Below, in pieces: positions 13,096-26,800 of a DNA stretch of 64,000 nucleotides. The stretch is from Mimachlamys varia (lineage: Eukaryota > Mollusca > Bivalvia > Pectinida > Pectinidae), in NCBI GenBank assembly GCA_947623455.1, contig OX392527.1, forward strand, positions 27,892,201-27,956,200, given 5' to 3'. Below the pieces are notes generated by a model, which was not told the origin of the DNA, did not search any database, and saw nothing but the letters and a program-made list of their open reading frames with translations. Position numbers and translations under genes: made by a program. Positions within the stretch are counted from its first letter, which is position 1. The number at the start of each line of letters is the position of its first letter.

Positions 13096-14640
13096 ATAAA
13101 GAATAGATAAGGATGATGAATATACTATTTATACATTGTTTATGCATCAAGACACAGATACATGCTATAACAGTTTGTAAACTAGAGTTAAATTGATATA
13201 GGGGGTCGTAAGGATTATTAAGACACCAGGAAATATGTTTTGTTTTTTTCGTTTTGAAAAGTTCCATTTTGTATTGTAGCGGAATATAAGTTATTGAACA
13301 GGTACTTGGAATAAAGATATGAATACAAAGAGCTGTTCCCTTTATGATAAAGAAATGGAAGAAACAATGATTGTTTTCATCCAAACCGAAATAAGAAAGA
13401 ACGATACTATTTTCATATCTATGAAATGAAATTGAGAAAGTCATCAATGTAATTAAAGAGAAGAAATTAGATGATGTTAACAAACATAAAAAAACATGAA
13501 TCTAGAGTAAGTAAACAGAATGTTAAAATGCATATCAATGTATTGTTAAGTAAATAGTCCTATTGATAAGTAGTATAATGTTTTTATTACCTTATAGTAT
13601 TACCGTAACCTAATTCTGCACAGTTTTGTTTATTTAGGCTTAGGGGCTAGCAGCATACCGTATTTTTGTAGCTATTAAGTTACTTATTATGTAGGTATTT
13701 TAAAAAACAACAAGAATGGTGATCACGTTAAATGTGACAAATTTCGTTTTACATTTTTTACGAGTTTTATAAGCGCAAAAATATTGCTTTCGAGAGAAGT
13801 TATTATGTCATACTGTAATCATTGTAAACGTAGCCTTGGAATGTGCGGGTTTTAAATTTAATCGCATATACATACACACTTTACGTCGAATCACCATCGT
13901 GAATCCATCATATAGACACTTGATTTCTTAGGTTACATGTTACCTATTTGTAGAACTCGTCCAATAAATTCAGATTTGGGAACAAAACACTATATAATCC
14001 TTCAGAAAACTTGTTTTAGATAAACGGCCTATGTCATCTGCTTTGCATAATAAATGAAATACATCATGCAATGAGTCAAAAACGAACAAAAACTCGGCCA
14101 TCTTTCCTCGGGATTAGCTGACATGGGTTCTACATCGTGTCCACTTGCCATATCATATCACTTAATGCTCGTTATGTTCTAGTGTGTCAACATTTACAGT
14201 AGAGACATTAAGTAATACCATTGTATAAGTTATCCAAACATATACGGTACATTGATATGAAAAAAGTTTAATATTACTAAAACTTGTCAATTTTCTTAAT
14301 AAAACCATTCATGATAAAATTTCAAAATAAAAATAAACAACTTGTCTGTCTGACCGAAGACACAAACCTTTAGCCTACCGGTCAAATAAATTTGAAATCT
14401 AAGCAAGGCTATTTTTCTTTTTTAACATTAAAACATGCTATAAATACAATTTTTTGATTTACTGGATCTCAGGAAAGAAGAATCTTTAAAGCGGTCTGCG
14501 ATGCTTACTCTGGTATCATTCTGTATTCTTACTCGGTATTTCTAGAGTTTATCTTTCATCCGCCTTCTATATATACTGTGTTACAAATATATGGTAGTGA
14601 GCTATCTTGGAACATACTTTTATGGAAAAAACACGACAAA
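13096..14640. other. Gene-free stretch
   Basis: Nothing supported. A 163-codon open frame on the minus strand (12992-13483) begins in the retroelement tail and is not convincing. Confidence 0.35.
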
Positions 14641-14644
14641 AGCT

Positions 14645-15615
14645 AAGATGAAATTTACTGAAGAAGATACAATGAGTATGATTGAATTCCTAGTCGACAA
14701 TAGTTTTGTTGAGTTCCGAGGAAAGTCTTTCCAGTAGATTGTTGGTATTCCCATGGGAGTAAACTGTGCCCCACTCTTAGCTGACCTTTTTTGTTTTCAT
14801 ACGAGACTGAATGTGTGGAAGGGCTAATCAGGGCAGTTGCCAAAGCTTTGCCAAATAGTTTAACTTGACTTTCAGATATATCGATGATGTGTTGTCTATG
14901 AACAAGAAGAAGTTTGCTGACCACGTCGATATTATATACACTTCTGAACTTGAAATAATAAAGTACACAACATACACTAGCTTCTACGTCAGGTGCTTAC
15001 CTCGATCTCTACTTAAGATATTACCAACATGGAGAGCTTACTACTAAGATATACGATAAACGTGACGATTTCAATTTTCCAATATTGAACTTTCCCTTTC
15101 TTGATAGTAACATCCCTGATTCTCCAACTTATGGTTTTTACATGTCGCAGTTGATTCGTTATTCTAGGGCTTGCTCTAGACATTGTGATTTTCGTGATCG
15201 GTGTCGACTGCTGACAAACAAACTAACAACACAGATATTCGAGGGAGACAGGTTGATCAGAACTATGGGTTTTATAAGTTTTATGTTCTTCATATTTGTC
15301 GATTTGAAATAATATTCTGTATCTTTGTGTGATATGAAGATGGACGTTTTTGAGTATGCTCATTGGTATGCTTATTTATTGCGATTGACAATGGCTCGGT
15401 TCTCATCTCGAGGATTTGTTGTATACTTGGATGTGACCAAGATTTACATGGCGGGTGTCGATGAAGAAGAAGACACTTACTCTTGTGGAACACCTGGTCT
15501 TATCCTCTTCTACTTTTACAAGGGTCACCATGTAAATTTTTTGCCCCGGGTTTAATCAATTTGGAGTTCGGATTATGATTTTGTTAACGTTTCGGTATTC
15601 TCTTAGGTCGATGAG
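14645..15615 (+). mobile_element. Degraded reverse-transcriptase retroelement, copy 1
   Basis: Translated pieces in order: FTEEDTMSMIEFLVDNSF, a stop in the following Gln position, [34 protein letters not shown] (14866-), [20 protein letters not shown] (15088-), [10 protein letters not shown], then a non-coding 3' part ending in GATTTTGTTAACGTTTCGGT at 15575-15595. The YIDD box is the RT catalytic motif. Frameshifts between the pieces and an internal stop show that it is dead. The lineage (Penelope-like versus other non-LTR) cannot be settled from this fragment. Confidence 0.85.
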
Positions 15616-15774
15616 AATATTGCACCCCTAAGGTAAAGGAGGAAAATTTGTAAGATTCCTGGCGATTCCTATCCTCAGCCGCACTCTGAACTATGAGATT
15701 GCACCCATGTCTGTATATTTATGTAACCTTGATTATCTGGCGTGAGTAGCCGTTGGCTGTCTTGCTCTAAAGAC

Positions 15775-15825
15775 TACGTAACACACACATATGCTGCACC
15801 TCTTAAATAAATCAATGAATGTTTA
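15775..15825 (+). repeat. Dispersed repeat family A, short copy
   Basis: ACGTAACACACACATATGCT followed by GCACCTCTTAAAT, then the match stops. It is a 5'-end fragment of the family seen at 9010 and 34940. Confidence 0.5.
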
Positions 15826-17963
15826 AGCAGATGTTGTTATTGTACTATGCCAAAACTTAATTACATTGGACGACAAACTTATTTAAGCGCGGTGGAGCTT
15901 TACTTGTTATTCAGCAACAGACTGTGATTGATAGGAACATATTGATATTTTCAAAAAAAATCGTTATTAGGGTTGATGTTTTGAATATTTTAACACTTTT
16001 AGTTATTTTGAACGCTCAGTTGAACAGCAAGTTAATTCTTCAAGTTATGAAAAGGTCACGATAGCAAATGTTGCTGGCGTCTCAAAACAATATTCGCCTT
16101 TTCAATGCATCCCAATTATGGAAGGATGCAGAGCAAGTGAAGATAAGGCTTATGAAAATAATCGTTTTTCTAGAGGTAAAACTCAAATCAGTCAGAAACA
16201 AATGCATATCTTGTATCTATTTTGATGTCATAAAAATATCTTAGATAGCAACATGTGCTATTAGAATGTCAACAATCGCTATGGCGACATCATCAATTTC
16301 ATTAGTAATATGTCAACACTTGAGATAGGGGTTCAAAAAGTGTTGAAATTAATAATTGCTCTGTGAAAATGTAAATATAAATAAGGATTATTTTATTATG
16401 TATTGTGATGGTCCTATAACACACATTTTTATTGCTGTCAAACGTACATTAAGCCCTATCGGGTTTCTACTAATTTGTCACCAATAGCGATATATACTAT
16501 AGTACCATACCAATATTTGCAAATATATCAATTTCTTAAATTATCGATTTCAGGAACTAGAGAACAAATGAGAGACAGGAACAATCGCATTCAATATTTT
16601 TACAGCCGCGGAATAACCTTTGATGCTCAATTTACACATATCTGTCTTACCTTTTAAAACACTTTACACCACAAAACAACAAAACGTTTCTATTTCCATA
16701 AATAGTCATGTTCCCAAACGGCAGTGTACATAAGAATATGTCTGGATTGTACTTACGGTTATAAAGGTAGCAGGTATTTTTTTAAGAATAATCTATCTTT
16801 GAATAAATTAAAATGTGGGGTCAATTTTAATCCCACTCAGCGATGTCATTCATATTTCGCTATAACTATAACATACCCAGGTTACAGACAGTATTACATA
16901 ATATGATCTCAGCTCCCTAGGGTCTGATTTGGTCCAGTTGGAGCTTTATGATGTACATCTGCTCAGAAAATGTAATCACACTTACTCAAGAGCCTTAACA
17001 ATATATTTTGATATAAAGCTGCATTTCTAAATTGCTGTAATACATTTAAATATCATATACATATTTACTATGATCTGTGGTAAATGAAACAGTACTTGGT
17101 TATTTGTCGAACATGATATACAAAATAAGCAAAAAATACATAAATTCACATTCCTCTTGTTATTCTGATATTGCTCGTCGACCAAATACTATTGCTTATC
17201 TTATACATTAGGCTACATACCGGGTGTATATTCTTTACATGGTCAAACTACATGTTAATTATGAAATTGTTAAAGTATTACCTTCAGGGACTTAGTTCGG
17301 TAGTTTTTGGCTAGATTTGGTATGTATCGTATTGGGGCCAAGCGCACTCATCAAAACAAAAAATGGAAAAAGAAGTCAGTTTTAGATTTAAATGTGTGGT
17401 ACTATTGCTTCATATATTGAACAGGAGCCCTTTAATGAACTCTAATTTGATCAAATCTGAATCTAGGCGGCTGGGGCTATCATTTTAAATACTATCACGA
17501 GTCTAGCGGCGTTATTGCAAAATAGGCAAATAATCGTTGTCAATCATATAGACTCGTTTGCATTGGAGTGGACCCCCACCTTTCTACAATCAGTGATAGT
17601 AAATTACAAAGGAAATCCGCCACAGGACATGCGGATGAATGACTCACACGTGACAAGGTGTGTGATAAAGAGACTTAAACAGTATGAGTAACGTGATCAT
17701 GGGAATTTCCCAACAAAAACAACAAAATAAATCATGCAGAAATGAACATTTGATTAAAAAAGTACGGAAATTGATTAATTACACATTTATTTTAAGATGT
17801 TTTTGTACTGACTCCCTGTTCAAGAAAAAATAATATACGTTAAAAGTATTACTTTAGCTACAAATATCACTTCGTGGTCATTGAATTTAACCTATTAAAG
17901 ATATTGTAGAGATTAAAGTGACCAGAAAGCGCAAAAAGTATGATTATTGATTATGTATAACTA
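15826..17963. other. Gene-free stretch between retroelement and minisatellite
   Basis: Nothing certain besides the weak 3' exon candidate at 16561-16657, listed separately. Confidence 0.35.
16561..16657 (+). CDS. Weak candidate 3' exon for the first astacin gene
   Basis: Follows a fair acceptor (tcgatttcag ends near 16554) and stays open to TAA at 16655. Read in the phase left by the 1963 donor it would give a short tail GTREQMRDRNN...HICLTF. An AATAAA lies about 140 bp downstream. It resembles no domain I know and the distance (14.6 kb) is large. It is offered only because the phase, acceptor and stop agree. Confidence 0.15.
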
Positions 17964-19940
17964 AACTAAATATTCTAAGACTGGGCATTTCTTTATAACT
18001 ACTCATTGTTTATTAAGTATTCTGAGACTGGGTGTTACTTGATAACTACCCACAGTTTATTAAGTATTCTGAGATTGAGCATTATTTGATAAATATCCAT
18101 CGTTAATTAAGAATTCTGAGACTGAGCATTCTTTGATAAATATCCATTGTTTATTCAGTATTCTGAGACTGAGCATTATTTGATAAATATCCATTGTTTA
18201 TTAAGTATTCTGAGACTGAGCATTATTTGATAAATATTCATTGTTTATTGAGTATTCTGAGACTGAGCATTATTTGATTCCTACCCATGGTTTATTAAAT
18301 ATTCCGAGACTGAGCATTATTTGATTCCTACCCATTGTTTATTGAGTATTCTGAGATTGAGCTTAATGTGATTACTACCCATGGTTTATTAAGTATTCTG
18401 AGATTGAGCATTATTTGATAAATATCCATTGTTTATTAAGTATTCTGTGACTGAGCATTATTTGATAAATATCCATTGTTTATTGAGTATTCTGAGACTG
18501 AGCATTATTTGATTAATACCCATTGTTTATTAAGTATTCCGAGACTGAGCATTATTTGATTCCTTCCCATTGTTTATTGAGTATTCTGAGATTGAGCTTA
18601 ATGTGATTACTACCCATGGTTTATTGAGTATTCTGAGATTGAGCATTATCTGATAAATATCCATTGTATATAAATTATTCTGAGAATGAGCATTATTTGA
18701 TTCCTACTCATTGTTTATTGAGTATTCTGAGATCGAGCATTATTTGATAAATATCCATTGTTTATAAAGTATTCTGAGAATGAGGATTATTTGATAACTA
18801 CCCATGGATGGTTTATTAAGTAATCTGAGGCGAGCATTATTCGATAACTACCAACTATTTATTTAGTATTCTGAGAATGAGCATTTTGTGTTAGCTACCA
18901 ATTATTTATTCAGTATTTTGAACCTAAACGATGTTTATTACTATCCACTGTTTATTAAATATTCTGAGGCTGAGCATTATTTAATAACTCCCCATTGTTT
19001 ATTCAGTATTCTGAGACTAAACATCATTTGTTAGCTACACACTGTTTATCAAGTATTCTAAGGCTGAGCATTATTTCATTACTACCCATTGTGTATTAAG
19101 AATTCTGAGACTAAACATTATTTGATAAATATCCATTGTTTATTAAGTATTCTGAGCATTATTTCATTACTACCCATTGTGTATTATTATGAGACTGAGT
19201 ATTATTTGATAAATATCCATTGTGTATTAAGTATTATGAGGCTGAGTATTATTTGATTACTATCCATTGTGTATTAAGTATTATGAGACTGAGCATTATT
19301 TGATTACTACCCATTGTTTATTAAGTATTCTGAGATTGAGCATTATTTGATTCCTACCCATTGTTTATTAAGTATTCTGAGATTGAGCTTTATTTGATTC
19401 CTACCCATTGTTTATTAAGTATTCTGAGATTGAGCATTATTTGATTCCTACCCATTGTTTATTAAGTATTCTGAGATTGAGCATTATTTGATTACTACCC
19501 ATTGTTTATTAAGTATTCTGAGATTGAGCATTATTTGATTACTACCCATTGTTTATTAAGTATTATGAGGCTGAGTATTATTTGATTACTATCCATTGTG
19601 TATTAAGTATTATGAGACTGAGCATTATTTGATTACTACCCATTGTTTATTAAGTATTATGAGACTGAGTATTATTTGATAAATATCCATTGTGTATTAA
19701 GTATTATGAGGCTGAGTATTATTTGATTACTATCCATTGTTTATTAAGTATTCCGAGAATGAGCATTATTTGATTACTACCCAATGTTTATTAAGTATTC
19801 TGAGACTGAGCATTATTTGATTCTTACCCATTGTTTATTAAGTATTCTGAGATTGAGCATTATTTGATTCCTACCCATTGTTTATTAAGTATTCTGAGAT
19901 TGAGCATTATTTGATTCTTACTAGTACCCATTGTTTATGG
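17964..19940. repeat. Large minisatellite, 47-bp unit, about 42 copies
   Basis: Nearly 2 kb of a 47-bp unit: TATTAAGTATTCTGAGACTG, then AGCATTATTTGAT, then either AAATATCCATTGTT or TCCTACCCATTGTT / TACTACCCATTGTT. The period was measured as exactly 47 between 19321 and 19368. Variant units are not random: a block of the TATTATGAGGCTGAG type near 19185-19310 recurs at 19560-19750, which is a higher-order pattern. The array ends about 780 bp before the start codon of the second astacin gene. Confidence 0.95.
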
Positions 19941-20635
19941 CTTCAGGTTGCGTAATACTGTCACATCCGTTCATGATTAACCATCATATACTTGGAAAAC
20001 TCTTACAAGGTGGAGATCACTGCACTGTAAGGTATTATACATCCTTAAGGTTCTATCATACATTCTTCTGGAACCAGATGAAAGGTAAATATTAAGAGCT
20101 ACAGGTTTGACCTATTAACCATGTTATCGCTGTCAGATAATTTCTCGTTCACTAGATCAGGATTCAATGTGTTGTCTATAAAATGACATGGACGAAATAG
20201 TGGACTGGATTTCGTCCTGTATTGTTATATAAACAAGGGCTCAAGGTAAGATAGTTGCTGCGTTTGAATTAATAAGATTTGTTCCTCTCATAGAAATTAC
20301 ATTTTATTGGCAACTAGGAAAAGAATGAAAATATCGAATGAAACTTCAAATTGAAAACAGAAACTACTAAAGTACTAAAGAGGGACTCTCACGAAGATTT
20401 GATTTAGTCGCTATCTATCACAATGACATAAACATTAATTTATCAACTTCCACTACATTTATTTCAGTTAAGAAATACCAACGCTAAGGAAAGTGTCAAG
20501 ACTACATTATGTACATTAAGAAACACACCCACATATCCCTTCTTATCGTTTGATTTCAATGGTGGGTACATATGATCGGTTTTCCCAGCTAATAACTGGT
20601 AAAGTGCGCAATGGTATCTTGTGCTGTTTTATTTG

Positions 20636-20648
20636 CTATATATATACG
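20636..20648 (+). promoter_or_regulatory. Possible TATA box of the second astacin gene
   Basis: CTATATATATACG lies about 75 bp before the ATG, which would place the cap site near 20668 and leave a short 5' leader. No other core element was identified. In such AT-rich DNA, chance occurrence is quite possible. Confidence 0.3.
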
Positions 20649-20719
20649 TACACTGTGGTAAACTTTTACTTCAATAGCCAGGAGCATTGGTCAGCACGAT
20701 CTGCCTTCCGAATTCCAAG

Positions 20720-20803
20720 ATGCAAACGCTGTTACAGCCAGGCTGTGTCCTTGTCCTGCTTCTTAGCACAATACTAGGCTTTCCTATAGAAGATGGGGAT
20801 GGG
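20720..20803 (+). CDS. Astacin gene exon 1: signal peptide
   Basis: Starts with ATG in a good context (A at -3) and encodes [20 protein letters not shown] then FPIEDGDG, a classic secretory signal with a cleavage point near residue 20. The donor is ggg|gtgagc, phase 0. Confidence 0.85.
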
Positions 20804-23800
20804 GTGAGCTATCCTGCCATTTATTTATGTATTTTATATAACGTAAAAATAAAGAAAAATGTTTTTACATTGTACTTGTAATTGGAAATTGTATAGATTA
20901 CATTGAGTTAAATTGTACATGGTACATGCTATGAAAGTCGTGAAGAGGGATTGTTGTAACGGGAATCGGACAGGTTACAGTGAGTATAACTGGACATGCA
21001 CTTGTAATGGAAATCGGAGAGGTGACAAACAGTAACACTGTAGACAAATACTTGTAATGTAAATCGAACAGGTTACAAATAGTAACACTGTAGACAGATA
21101 CGTGTAGTGTAAATAGGAGAGGTTACAATTAGTAACACTGTAGACAGATACTCGTATTGGAAATCGGACAGGTTGCAGTGAGTATAACTGGACATGTTAT
21201 GGAAATCGGACAGGTTACAGTGAGTATAACTGGACATGTACTTGTAATGGAAATCGGCCAGGTTACAAATAGTAACACTGTAGACAGATACTTGTGATGG
21301 AAATCGGACAAGTTACAAACAGTGACACTGTAGACAGATACTTGTAATGGAAATCGGACAGGTTGCAGTGAGTATAACTGGACATGTACTTGTAATGGAA
21401 ATCGGACAGGTTACAAATAGTTACACTGTAGACAGATACGTGTAGTGTAAATAGGAGAGGTTACAAATGGTAACACTTTAGACAGATACGTGTAGCGTAA
21501 ATAGGAGAGGTTACAAATGGTAACACTGTAGACAGATACGTGTAGGGTAAACAGGAGAAGTTACAAATGGTAACACTGTAGACAGATACTTGTAGTGTAA
21601 ATAGGAAAGGTTACAAATGGTAACACTATAGACAGATACGTGTAGCGTAAATAGGAGAGGTTAAAAATGGTAGCACTGTAGACAGATACTTGTAGCGTTA
21701 ATAGGAGAGGTTACAAATGGTAACACTGTAGACCGATACTTGTAGTGTAAATAGGAGAGGTTAAAAATGGTAGCACTGTAGACAGATACTTGTAGTGTAA
21801 ATAGGAGAGGTTAAAAATGGTAACACTGTAGACAGATACTTGTAGTGTAAATAGGAGAGGTTACAAATGGTAACACTGTAGACAGATACGTGTAGTGTAA
21901 ATGAGGTTACAAATAGTAACACTGTAGACATATACTTGTAGTGTAAATAGAAGAGGTTACAAACAGTAACACTGTAGACAGATACTTGTAGTGTAAATAG
22001 AAGGTTACAAATAGTAACACTGTAGACATGTACCTGTAATGGAAACTGGACAGATACTTGTAATGGAAATCGGACAAGTTACGTTGGATTAAACCTGCAA
22101 TCAGTAATGGAAATCGGAGAGGTAACAAAATGTAACACTGTATGTAGACACACACTCGTAATGGAAATCGGACAGTTAACAGTGAGTACTGGTACAACAA
22201 TGAAATATGAAAACAATTCAGACGTTTAAATTCAAACAAGAAGGCGACTTTTTATTGCGGGTAATCCCTTTCAATAAATAACTACCCCGATCTAGCCTGG
22301 TTCGATCAATACTCGATGTCGCCCCTCAGTGTCATGGTAACCTTATCTGGTTTCTGGAGGTCAAGCTGACATTTAAAAATACCAGTAGCTACGGTTGTCA
22401 AAGTAATAAATATATTTAGCATTGACCTTAGTTTCGAGTCCGCGTCACACGTATAATGCATGGTAAGGCATACTATGCTCTGTGTTAAAGGCGTGGTAAG
22501 ACACATACGGACTATGTACTTCTGGGGCTGGGCAATATCTGTTTTTATAGGTAAAGGGGAAAACCCCATTTTTATATGGTAGTGTAGGTTCTAAGCTTCA
22601 ACAAAAATTTGGTTTCTCGCTTGAAATCCTTATACATTTTCCCCTAGCATGTCCCAAATGTTTCCGGTTGGGCAAGTAACTATACTGGTCATATATCGGC
22701 CATTTCTTGAGAGATTTTTGCAAACTTTTTATTTTAAACAGTGGTATTTTGGCCTGGGGAATACGTTTAATGCCATAAAAATCGACATGGATTCCACATG
22801 TTTACTTATGAATAAAATAGATTCATCCTGATAAAATGCAGGTCAAGTATTGATTTGGTGACGATCCACTAATACATTTATAAGTTAGGCTGATTTAAGT
22901 TGAGAATTTTAATTATTTAGGGCATGACCAAACGTGGAGCCTTGTCGAACTCCAGTCACATTTGTGTCAGATTTTCCTAAGAGTTCTTTCTCTTGGACGA
23001 ACTCCTATAAAACTTTCAGTGTAATATTTAATGCGGTCAGGTTGAGTTTGGTTGCAACAACTGTTGTTAGAATGTAAGGACTCTTAGGAAAATCTTACGC
23101 ATTTTTACAGGATGAATCAACATACAAAACTATATTTCTATTTTTTCTATTTATTGTAAGAGTAAATGTGTGGAAATATAATTCGAATCCTTCGATTGAC
23201 ATTTGAATCAACAGAAAGAGTCTCCTTATCGATTTTTTATATCGCTATCGATATCACTATTTAAAAGCAAATTTGCAAAAATCTCTCAAGAAATAACCGA
23301 TATATGACCAGTCTGGTTTCTCGCCCAACGGGAAACATTTGGGGCATGCTGGAAAAAATCTATAAGGATTTCGAGCAAGAACCCAATTTATTTTGAAGCC
23401 TAGAACCTACACTACCATGTAAAAATGATTTTCCCCTATACATATAAATGCATACAGCTCAGCTCAGCTCCAGCCCCAGAAGTAATGTTTTATGTTGCAA
23501 TGTTAATCTTGTGTGAATATTTCTAGGCCAGATCTTAACTGAACAAAAAGATTCGATGAAATATCGATAGTTTCTCGCTCAAATATGCCCTTCAAAGAGT
23601 GCAAAGTACAATGAATGTGCTCAATTTGCAATAAAAACCAGAAACAGAATCCAGAAATGGTATCATCGACTCTTATTTGCCGTTAATAAAACAAAATTGA
23701 TATATCGTAATACTGTTACGTTTGTTTCTTTTCAGAGAATTGAATACGAAGATGATGGTTTAAGCATACCAGATTTAAGCTTCTTGGAACAAAATATTGG

Positions 23801-26800
23801 TAATGTGTTTTTTTATTGATTTTTTCTTTGGGAGTGTTTTGTTTTTTGTTGTTTTGAAAACATATTAGATTTAAAAGCCTACTATCTCTGAAATTAACAT
23901 GACTGGAATTATTAGCGATATTGTCTCAATTTTCACAACGACAAACATGTCTTAATAACTTGATAACAACAAAAATGTCTGAATCTATCTTGACTTCACC
24001 AACTAATGTTGATAATTTTACTGTTAACCAGGTGTTGAGGTAACAGGAGGGATACTGCGGGAAGGCGACATTTACGTCCATCAACAGGTAAATACAAAGA
24101 GGATATCTAACAATGTCTTCAGTAATACCAAATGTATTTCACGAGTGTGGCTAATATTTTGATATTTTCACGAGTGCGCAGCACGAGTGAATAATATCAA
24201 AATATTAGCCTCACGAGTGAATTATGTTTGGTATTACTGAAGATACTGTTAGATATTCTGTTTTTTACATTGATATAGCAAAATCTACAGTTGCAGTTTT
24301 TGATTTCCCAAAAGTCGTTTGTAAGAAGCGCTCTGAATGGTCAAATCAGAAAAAGGGAAAATAATCACTGTTATAGTATGAATTATTGTTTATATTTCAC
24401 TGGTTAAAATGTAATAAATATTTATAACCTACAAAAAGGCAAATTCAAATGAGACAGAAACAAAACTAATAAACTAAATAAACTTTAACTGTAGGCCAAT
24501 GGCTAACTTATACCCCCATCTTTGCAATAAAAGCTGTTATAAGGCAATGCTGATGACAAACAAATTTTGATCTGCAGATACATCTACACATTTTCCCTGT
24601 CATTCCTTTGTAGTTTCATTGAAACTGGTTCACAGGTTTAGGAAAATTTTTTCAGGCAAACTTTTCCAACAAAAACCTGGTCATCATGGCAACCAAACTT
24701 CTGCAAAAAGTAATCTGCATGCATATCTACACTTGGTCGATAACATACATTTGTAACTTCATTGCAAGTTGGTTTACTGGTCAGGAGGAATTGTCTTGTC
24801 AAAAGTTTCATAAAAAAAACTGTGTATATGGCCTGGTTACCATGGCAACCTAAATTTCAGTTAGAAAAAAAAAGAAATATGCATGCATATTTACATATAG
24901 TAGTCCTTCCCTCAAAGTCCTGTGTAGTTCCATTGAAATAGGTTCATGCATTTAGATGCAGTTGCGCTGACAAATAAGTGTTCAACAAGTATTTCAACCT
25001 GGTTACCATAGCAACCAAAATTTATGCAGAAAAATACCCTGCATGCACATTAACACATGGTCCCTAACATTCCTGTGTAGTTTGACTTGAATCGGTTCAC
25101 AGGTTTGCAATGTATTAGTAGTTGTCTGACAAAATTTTCTCCCAAAAAGCAATGCATAGTCCCTGGTTACCATGGTAACAATTTTTTAACGTGATTTAGA
25201 TCTACATGTATAAGGATTATTGTCACCATGTTTCGTTCAAATCCTCTCAGTAGTTTAGGAGGAGTAGCCGGTACATTGTTGTGTCTACAGACGCACGGAC
25301 GTACAACATAATTAAAGTATACCTCCCCGCCCCCTAACTCCGTTGCGGGGGGTAAAACAAAATTGCACAATATTTTAGCAAGTGTGTTTAAGTCGAATCA
25401 ACAATGATTGTTCCCCATATACATAACTCGCTAATATTTCAAATCTGTTTTTTACAATATTGTATTCTGTAGAATCGCCACGCTGTTGGTAACCCCCGGT
25501 TAACATGGAGAGGGCGTCATGTGCCGTACGACCTAGACCCGGCATTCGGTAAGGATGGACTCCTGGTGGTAACATCACACATACTTACATAACTAGTACA
25601 ACATCGGGGTTTTTGTTATCGTATCATAAATCACAAATATCATTGAATATCAGCATTATGACATACTATAAACGATCAGAAATACACTGTATGCCTGTAT
25701 TTTGAAAGTAGTATTAGCTCAGTATCGTATAAAAGAGCTACAACCGTTCATGATATGTCACAATTAAATATCACATCATAACAGATAGGGTCACCGTTGA
25801 TATATATATGCGATGAATACACTATCTATAGCCACAGTTAATCTCATTTGAGTAGTGGCACGGTACATAATATACACATTTTCGTAGTACACGATTTTCA
25901 ATTATACAGAACTAGTTGAATTTTACTTCTAAATTCATAAATTAAAGGGGTTTTACGCTCCTGGCCCTTCTGCTTCTACATTACTTTAGAAATTTTGCAT
26001 TCCCACCTTTAGACCTCCAGCATCACTGAAGAGTTCTAGGAGGACGAACTAGCTGTATGGTGCAGTTTAATTCATTTTTCGGCATCCTGTATCTTTTACC
26101 AAATTTAAAAGGTGCTGCATATGTGTGTGTTAGGTCATCATTTATAACAGATCCGGACCAAGTCAACATTATATAATCTAGTTTGGCAATGTATCTTATA
26201 ACAGATCCGGACCAAGTCAACATTATATAATCTGGTTTGGCAATATATCTTATAACAGATCCGGACCAAGTCAACTTTATATAATCTGGTTTGGCAATAT
26301 ATCTTATAACAGATCCGGACCAAGTCAACATTATATAATCTGGTTTGGCAATATATCTTATAACAGATCCGGACCAAGTCAACATTATAACATCTACTAT
26401 GGCAGAGTTACACGACATTGTCGGGGATGATTGTATCAACTTCCGGCAGAAGATTGACAGTGACCGTGACTACGTCACTATCCTGAAGGGCACTGATAAT
26501 GGGTAGGCTTCACCATTGCCATTACTTGGTTTTATGAATCATTAACAAATAATAAATGTTAAGATTCTTTATGGGGTGATCTGATTTCTACCACAAAAGC
26601 TTGGTGTTATTCAACTCTCAGGGTATCAAATTCTTATTACAACTATTGAATAACATTCTTTGTATACCAAACGTGGAATGAACTCTAAACGCATTTTGAT
26701 TGGCTGACATAATGAACTTTGACCGGAACAACGTCGCTTGCTAATTGTTTCCGACGTCATCGATTGTTGACGTCGTCACCACTTGACGGGATTTTATACG

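Larger units (their letters stand above)
20804..23735 (+). other. Intron 1: minisatellite plus long inverted repeat
   Basis: No coding sequence. It holds the 50-bp minisatellite (20930-22200) and a foldback structure of about 965 bp (22519-23483), both listed separately. Confidence 0.8.

Noticed and set aside
12992..13483. 163-codon minus-strand frame
   Set aside because: Begins outside any promoter or splice context, ends in a retroelement tail, has no recognisable domain, and its composition fits AT-rich noncoding DNA.
21907..22239. 110-codon minus-strand frame
   Set aside because: Lies wholly within the 50-bp minisatellite; repeat-driven open frame.
26023..26439. 138-codon minus-strand frame with repeated [18 protein letters not shown]
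   Set aside because: Antisense of the 54-bp acceptor array plus the neighbouring dispersed repeat; open only because 54 is a multiple of three.
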